Made by a program: the position numbers and the translations under genes | Notes under the pieces: generated by a model | What the model was told of the DNA's origin: nothing | The model's input: the letters and a program-made list of their open reading frames with translations, nothing else | Databases searched by the model: none | Source of the DNA: Thermoleophilum album | Lineage (GTDB): Bacteria > Actinomycetota > Thermoleophilia > Solirubrobacterales > Thermoleophilaceae | Assembly: GCF_028867705.1 (NCBI RefSeq) | Contig: NZ_CP066171.1 | Coordinates: 1,736,001-1,800,000, forward strand | Direction: 5' to 3' | Length of the DNA: 64,000 nt | Shown here: piece after piece, positions 60,654 to 64,000 of the stretch | Layout: the number at the start of each line of letters is the position of its first letter | How positions within the stretch are numbered: the first letter of the stretch is position 1

Positions 60654-61461
60654 GCGAGCGGTACACGCTCGGCACCCGGTGTTCGAGCACCGGCATCCGC
60701 GCGCGCACTTGGCGCTGCAAGTCGCGGTCGAGGCGCGCGCCCGCGACTCCTTCGCCGGCGGCGACACGCGCGAGCACAGCTCCCCACGGGTCGACTATCA
60801 GCGAGTGACCGTAGCTCGCTAGTCCTGGCGGATGTTCGCCGACCTGGCCAGCGGCGAGCACGAACACCTGGTTTTCGATCGCGCGCGCCCGCAGCAGCAC
60901 CTGCCAGTGGGCGCGGCCGGTCGGGACGGTGAACGCGGCGGGCAGCGCGATCACCTCGGCGCCGCGGAGGGCGAGCTCGCGGAAGAGCTCGGGGAAACGA
61001 AGGTCGTAACAGATCGCAAGCCCAAGCTTCGTGCCGTCGACCAGCTTGCTCACGACCGCTTCGTCGCCTGGCGCCTCGGTGTCGGACTCGCGGTAGCTCG
61101 CACCGCCCACGTCGACGTCGAAGAGGTGCACTTTGCGGTAGACGGCGCCGATCTCGCCGTCGGGGCGCACGTGCACGCTGGCGTTCGCCGGTCGAGCGCC
61201 GGGGCGGAGCTCGAGGATCGAGCCGGCCACCAGGTCGATCGCGAGCTCGCGGGCCAGCTCGCGCGCCCAGGTGATCGTCGGACCGTCGAGGGGCTCGGCG
61301 TTGCGGGCAACGAACTCCGGGCGACCGAGCCGGTTGAACTTCTCGGGCAGCACGACGAGCGCGGCGCCATGCCCGGCGGCGCGGCGGACAAGCTCTTCCG
61401 CGCGCGCGAGATTGCGTGCCCGGTTCTCGCCCGAGTTCAGCTGCACAACGGCCGCGACCAC
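60625..61461 (-). CDS. Nitrilase-family carbon-nitrogen hydrolase (Nit1/Nit2-like amidase)
   Basis: A 278-residue amidase. The catalytic triad is in place: Glu in ALVVLPEKFNRLGR, Lys in AVYRKVHLFDVD and Cys in GLAICYDLRFPELFR. The VYRKVHLFD and ICYDLRFPEL forms are typical of the Nit subfamily, which hydrolyses deaminated glutathione or omega-amides. GTG 61461 starts directly at the first beta strand; the longer frame to 61758 would translate a 40-bp repeat and is rejected. Confidence 0.9.
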   Translation of the reverse strand: MVAAVVQLNSGENRARNLARAEELVRRAAGHGAALVVLPEKFNRLGRPEFVARNAEPLDGPTITWARELARELAIDLVAGSILELRPGARPANASVHVRPDGEIGAVYRKVHLFDVDVGGASYRESDTEAPGDEAVVSKLVDGTKLGLAICYDLRFPELFRELALRGAEVIALPAAFTVPTGRAHWQVLLRARAIENQVFVLAAGQVGEHPPGLASYGHSLIVDPWGAVLARVAAGEGVAGARLDRDLQRQVRARMPVLEHRVPSVYRSLTSARRATP

Positions 61462-61604
61462 GGCCGCGAGTCTACGAAGGTGGGTCCCGACAGCGAGCGA
61501 CTGCCCCAACCGCGCTCTGCGCGCTGGCAACGCCGGGGTGCGGGGGCGGGAACGGCGCCTCGCGTGAGCGTTTCGGACGGGCACGCCACGCCGGGAGCCA
61601 CGCC

Positions 61605-62249
61605 GTGTTCGCCGGCCACGACCGGCACCGTCCGCACATCCGCTCCAGCCGCGATCGTGGAGGCGCGACCGCGCCGTCTCCGGCACGGGTCCTTGCGGTG
61701 CGCCCCGCGTGGGCGCTCGCGGGCGATCGTGGAGGCGCGACCGCGCCGTCTCCGGCACGGGTTCCGCTGCTCGGGTTCCACGAAGTGCGCGATCCGCCGC
61801 CCGTCGCTCGCTACCCCGCCCTCTACCTCGATCCGGCGAAGTTCGCGATGATCGTCGACTGGCTGCGGCGACACGGTTTTCGCGCGATTACTTTGGCGCG
61901 TCTCGTGGCGGCTTGGCGCGGGCGCGCTCAGCTCCCGGCGCGGCCCATAGTTCTCACCTTCGACGACGGCTATGCGAGCGTCTACCGCAACGCGTTTCCC
62001 CTCCTCCGGCGGCTGCGCTGGCCGGCGGTGGTCAACCTCGAGATCGCCGCGCTGCACTCTCCCGACCGACTTCGCCCCCGACAGGTGCGGACCCTCGTGG
62101 CGGTCGGGTGGGAGATCGCGTCGCACACGCTCACGCACCCCGATCTCACACGCACAGGTACGGCCTAGCTCGAGCGTGAGCTACGCGGATCGCGACGCGC
62201 GATCGCACGCCTTTTCGGTGTCCTGCCCACCGCGATCCAGTCGCGCTGA
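61605..62249 (+). pseudogene. Decayed polysaccharide deacetylase (NodB-like), in-frame stop and truncation
   Basis: The reading frame carries the first half of a polysaccharide deacetylase: VPLLGFHEVRDPPPVARYPA, then LPARPIVLTFDDGYASVYRN (the DD metal/base motif) and WEIASHTLTHPDLTRTGTA (the HxxxH motif). A TAG at 62166-62168 ends it, but the same frame continues past the stop with convincing homology (LERELRGSRRAIARLFGVLP) to a TGA at 62247-62249; the remaining half, with the usual YP-G and second catalytic segments, is absent. So the gene has both a nonsense codon and a 3' truncation. The start is uncertain (GTG 61605 or 61698). Confidence 0.7.
61651..61762. repeat. Two identical 40-bp direct repeats with a 72-bp period
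   Basis: Copies at 61651-61690 and 61723-61762 are identical over 40 bases, beginning GCGATCGTGGAGGCGCGACC. The period, 72 bases, keeps the reading frame, so in the deacetylase remnant it yields a repeated GDRGGATAPSPARV-type segment. They lie between the amidase start and the conserved part of the deacetylase remnant. No terminal inverted repeats or transposase genes are present, so slippage or local duplication is likelier than transposition. Confidence 0.9.
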
Positions 62250-62357
62250 GGCGGATCATTTTCGCCCGCGACGAGCCGTTGCCGAGCCTCTTCGCGCTGC
62301 TCTCACACGCTGCAGGCCGCCGCGCACCGAGCGCGGCGAGCCTGACGGCGCCTGCCT

Positions 62358-63143
62358 TCAGCCCTCGCGCTCGCGCATCCGCTTCAGCGCCTGGAGCAGC
62401 AACTTGCGGTGCATGGCGGCGATCAGATCGTGCAGCGGATCGATGCCGGCCTCGATCAGGGCGACGGCGCTCTCGGTCGGCATCCGCCCGACCAAGCGCT
62501 CCATCAGCACCGCGATCTCCTCGCGCGCGAGCTCCTCGAGCAGGCGCTTGTAGCGCAGCGTGTCGTAGACCGTGAAACCGAGGCGCTCGTCGTAGCCACC
62601 GGCGCGGAAGCGGCCGATCGCCTCGACGATCTGCACATCGAGCGGCGCGTAACCCTGCTCGTCGGGCGAGAGCACACCGAGCTCGGCAAGCCGGTCCAGC
62701 ACCGCGCCGGGAACGCCGTAGCGCTGCTCTAGCTCGGCACGCGACACCCGCTCGCGCTCGCCGGCGAGAGCACGCTCGAGGATGCGGTCCTCGAGTTCGA
62801 CGAGCGCACGCGCCCGCTCTGGATCCTGTTCGAGCATCGCTTTGATCAACCGCAGCGGGAGGAAGCGCTCTTCCTGCAGCTGTTTGATGAGCTTGATGCG
62901 GTCGACGAACTCGCGCGGGTAGTAGGCCATGTTGCGCGAGGTCTTGACCGGCTCGGGCAGCAAGCCCTCGCGCAGGTAGTGCTTGATCGTCGCGGTGCTG
63001 ACACCGCTCTCGCGCGCAAGTTCGCTGATCTTGAGCAGCCCGTCGCGCTGCGAGCGCCCGCCCGGGCGCTCGACCGCCACCCCAGCGCGCGCAGCGCGGG
63101 TCGCCTTGCTTTCCCCGTCCTTGCGCGTCGCCGCTCGGCTCAC
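62358..63143 (-). CDS. MerR-family transcriptional regulator
   Basis: A 261-residue regulator. After a 35-residue basic start, the winged helix-turn-helix is LLKISELARESGVSTATIKH followed by YLREGLLPEPVKTSRNMAYY. A second half (residues about 130-260), with VSRAELEQRYGVPGAVLDRL and LMERLVGRMPTESAVALIEA, looks like an effector-sensing or regulatory helix bundle. No metal-binding Cys is present. ATG 63143 overlaps the CoA-transferase gene stop (ATGA), so it is co-transcribed with it and may control acyl-CoA metabolism. Confidence 0.87.
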   Translation of the reverse strand: MSRAATRKDGESKATRAARAGVAVERPGGRSQRDGLLKISELARESGVSTATIKHYLREGLLPEPVKTSRNMAYYPREFVDRIKLIKQLQEERFLPLRLIKAMLEQDPERARALVELEDRILERALAGERERVSRAELEQRYGVPGAVLDRLAELGVLSPDEQGYAPLDVQIVEAIGRFRAGGYDERLGFTVYDTLRYKRLLEELAREEIAVLMERLVGRMPTESAVALIEAGIDPLHDLIAAMHRKLLLQALKRMREREG

Positions 63144-64000
63144 GCGGTCGCCCGTTCGGCACTCGGCCGCGCTACGACCCCGCGCTCGCTGAGCGCCGCG
63201 ATCTCCTCTGCGCTATATCCCAGTTCGCGCAACACCTCGTCAGTATGTTCGCCGAGCGACGGTCCTGGTCCCGCGGGGGCGCCCGGCGTGCGCGAGAGCT
63301 TCACCGGGACGCCAAGCACACGCACCGGACCGGCCCCCGGTTGTTCGATCTCGACGACCATCTCGCGCTCGCGAACGAGCTCCGACGACAGCGCTTCGCT
63401 GAGCTCGAGCACCGGCTCGAGGCAGCAGTCGTGCTCGGCACCGAACTGCGCCCACTCCTCGCGCGTGCGCTCCTTGAAGATCCGCTCGAGCTCGCGCCGC
63501 GTCTCGGAGTCGGGGCCGTCGAACTGGCGCTCGATCAGGTCCTCGCGGCCGATGCCACGACAGAACGCTTGCCAGAACTTGGGCTCGAGAGCGCCCAACG
63601 CCACCCAGCCATCCTTGCACGGGTAGGGTCGGTAGCAGACGAGCCCGCCCGCCAGCTCGAGCAAGCCGCGGCGCGGCTCCTGGCCGTCGCAGAAGTAGCG
63701 CGCCGCGACCATCGCCAGCCACGACAGCGCACCGTCGGTCATCGAAACGTCGACGAACTGGCCTTCGCCCGAGCGCTCGCGCTCCCACAGCGCCGCCATG
63801 ATCCCGAACGCCGCCATCAGCGAGCCGCCGCCGATGTCGGCGATCTGCACCGCGGCCTGCACCGGCGGTCCGTCCTTGTCACCGGTCAAGCCGAGGATGC
63901 CATTGAGAGCCAAATAGTCCATGTCGTGCCCGGGGCGGTCGCGCAGCGGGCCGGTCTGTCCGTAGCCGGTTATCGCGCAGTAGACGAGGCGGGGGTTCTC
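63140..64000 (-). CDS. CoA-transferase family III (CaiB/BaiF) protein, partial at the right edge
   Basis: A class III CoA-transferase or alpha-methylacyl-CoA racemase; the reading frame continues off the edge, so the first part is missing. At the edge it reads NPRLVYCAITGYGQTGPLRD followed by RPGHDMDYLALNGILG, which includes the catalytic Asp region of the family. Further on are GQFVDVSMTDGALSWLAMVA and CYRPYPCKDGWVALGALEPK. An in-frame ATG at 63922 is internal and not the start. The last bases overlap the MerR start (ATGA). Confidence 0.92.
   Translation of the reverse strand, partial: ENPRLVYCAITGYGQTGPLRDRPGHDMDYLALNGILGLTGDKDGPPVQAAVQIADIGGGSLMAAFGIMAALWERERSGEGQFVDVSMTDGALSWLAMVAARYFCDGQEPRRGLLELAGGLVCYRPYPCKDGWVALGALEPKFWQAFCRGIGREDLIERQFDGPDSETRRELERIFKERTREEWAQFGAEHDCCLEPVLELSEALSSELVREREMVVEIEQPGAGPVRVLGVPVKLSRTPGAPAGPGPSLGEHTDEVLRELGYSAEEIAALSERGVVARPSAERATA

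Noticed and set aside
1-64000. tRNA, rRNA, CRISPR arrays, insertion sequences or prophage genes
   Set aside because: I looked for clover-leaf arms, repeated spacers, transposase motifs and integrases and saw none. The Holin-X-like gene at 58154 belongs to a chromosomal family, not a phage.

Overview
The window is a compact, very GC-rich (roughly 70%) chromosomal segment with no rRNA, tRNA, insertion sequence, phage or CRISPR array that I can see. A mycobacterial-type integration host factor, a coproheme-type HemQ, a six-gene Mce operon and several actinobacterial small-protein families (DUF3618, DUF4235, Holin-X-like) point to Actinomycetota. The absence of mycolate-type genes and the overall gene style make the class Thermoleophilia the best guess, but that is inference. 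Genes are tightly packed: GTG starts are common, many neighbours overlap by exactly 4 bases (GTGA or ATGA), and intergenic gaps are mostly under 150 bases.

Layout. 0-6 kb: an ArsA-like ATPase, small hypothetical genes, a GNAT acetyltransferase, an M20 peptidase, a citrate synthase gene broken by one frameshift, and an O-methyltransferase. 6.4-11.5 kb: one translationally coupled operon joining a MoxR AAA+ ATPase and a CoxE-like VWA protein to a complete ThiXYZ/NMT1-type ABC importer. 11.5-17.3 kb: MsrB, AlkA-type glycosylase, a GNAT-fold acyltransferase divergent from a serine-palmitoyltransferase-like alpha-oxoamine synthase (a possible sphingolipid-like or other long-chain lipid pair), and pyruvate kinase. 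17.4-19.2 kb: mihF with promoter, leader and terminator, then small membrane and coiled-coil proteins.

19.2-34.6 kb: a large Mce lipid-transport operon on the minus strand (two MlaE/YrbE permeases, a MlaF/Mkl ATPase, six MlaD/Mce proteins), continuing with an RND/MMPL exporter, a membrane-anchored single-cysteine redoxin and a B3/B4-domain protein. 34.7-43.1 kb: a lipoprotein, a PhlG-like hydrolase, B12-dependent methionine synthase, a glycosyltransferase-flippase fusion and HemQ. 43.2-46.3 kb: a regulatory locus with an ECF sigma factor, two paralogous MerR-DICT regulators and an SRPBCC protein around a 46-79 bp AT-rich divergent promoter.

46.2-53.7 kb: FprA-type ferredoxin reductase, an RDD protein, a FAH-family hydrolase, iron-sulfur trafficking genes (ErpA/IscA-like, BolA, CGFS glutaredoxin), a DksA-type zinc finger protein, DegV and an AI-2E-type permease. 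53.8-57.9 kb: a surface-glycan group (GT4 glycosyltransferase, O-antigen-ligase-like protein, Wzx-like flippase). 57.9-64 kb: a four-gene operon of tiny membrane proteins, a TetR regulator facing a DUF2804 gene across a palindromic operator, a nitrilase-family amidase, a decayed polysaccharide deacetylase, and a MerR regulator coupled to a CoA-transferase that runs off the right edge.

Metabolically the segment suggests an organism that imports lipids, makes heme by the coproporphyrin route, uses B12-dependent methionine synthesis, and builds a glycan-decorated envelope.
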